From Bacillota bacterium (GTDB lineage Bacteria; Bacillota; Bacilli; Tumebacillales; Effusibacillaceae), in contig JAGVBM010000258.1 in the NCBI GenBank assembly GCA_020059765.1, forward strand, positions 1-5,084: DNA of 5,084 bases, read 5' to 3'. The translations under genes and the position numbers were made by a program. Shown here one piece after another: positions 5,041 through 5,084 of the stretch; positions within the stretch are counted from its first letter, which is position 1; each line of letters opens with the position of its first letter. A model generated the notes under the pieces. It was not told the origin of the DNA. It did no database searches and was given only the letters and a program-made list of their open reading frames with translations.

Positions 5041-5084
5041 CGAACGCTTCGGTATGCAGCTATTTCAGTAGCGATATCCGCCTC
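5037..5084 (-). CDS. C-terminal end of probable antitoxin for the PIN toxin (partial)
   Basis: The frame enters from the right edge and reads EADIATEIAAYRSVR, then TGA, overlapping the PIN-gene ATG by four bases (ATGA). A short helical, charged end directly coupled to a PIN toxin gene is what one expects of an antitoxin. Only 15 codons are visible, so the DNA-binding family cannot be told. Confidence 0.6.
   Translation of the reverse strand, partial: EADIATEIAAYRSVR

Overview
All supported genes lie on the minus strand, so the window is read from its right end to its left. It looks like an accessory defence/addiction island from a Gram-negative-type environmental bacterium. The moderate GC content and small-gene families would fit a deltaproteobacterial or similar anaerobic lineage. 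That placement is an inference; no housekeeping gene is present to fix the taxonomy.

Right end (about 4451-5084): the last 15 codons of a probable antitoxin overlap by four bases a PIN-domain ribonuclease toxin of the COG1569/TIGR00305 type. Next comes a small MNT-type nucleotidyltransferase with an excellent ribosome binding site. Its expected helical (HEPN-like) partner is not intact. Only a short interrupted frame remains upstream, and the nucleotidyltransferase start codon lies inside it. A coding-like tail without a proper start (3991-4110) follows the nucleotidyltransferase.

Middle (about 2622-3915): a DUF4258/DUF2283 gene pair is followed by a complete HigBA toxin-antitoxin pair. higB has a good -35/-10 promoter, with a perfect inverted repeat lying between and across the promoter elements. 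The predicted transcription start falls at the ATG, so the message may be leaderless. A 28-bp near-identical repeat occurs at the end of the DUF2283 gene and again just after higA, which suggests duplication or recombination between cassettes.

Left end (1-2387): a 795-residue open frame runs off the window. It carries an N-terminal PHP phosphoesterase-like domain followed by an ABC/SMC-like ATPase with Walker A, a long coiled coil and an SPGKQG signature. It matches what I recall as the TrlF family AAA-like ATPase architecture. The window ends just before the expected Walker B motif. One PHP metal-ligand position appears to be Arg instead of His.

Taken together, three or four small two-gene addiction modules, some eroded, are stacked in one orientation upstream of a large PHP-ATPase that may itself act in nucleic-acid surveillance or phage defence. 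The defence role is inferred from architecture and neighbourhood and is not shown by the sequence. I saw no tRNA, rRNA, CRISPR array or intact transposase.
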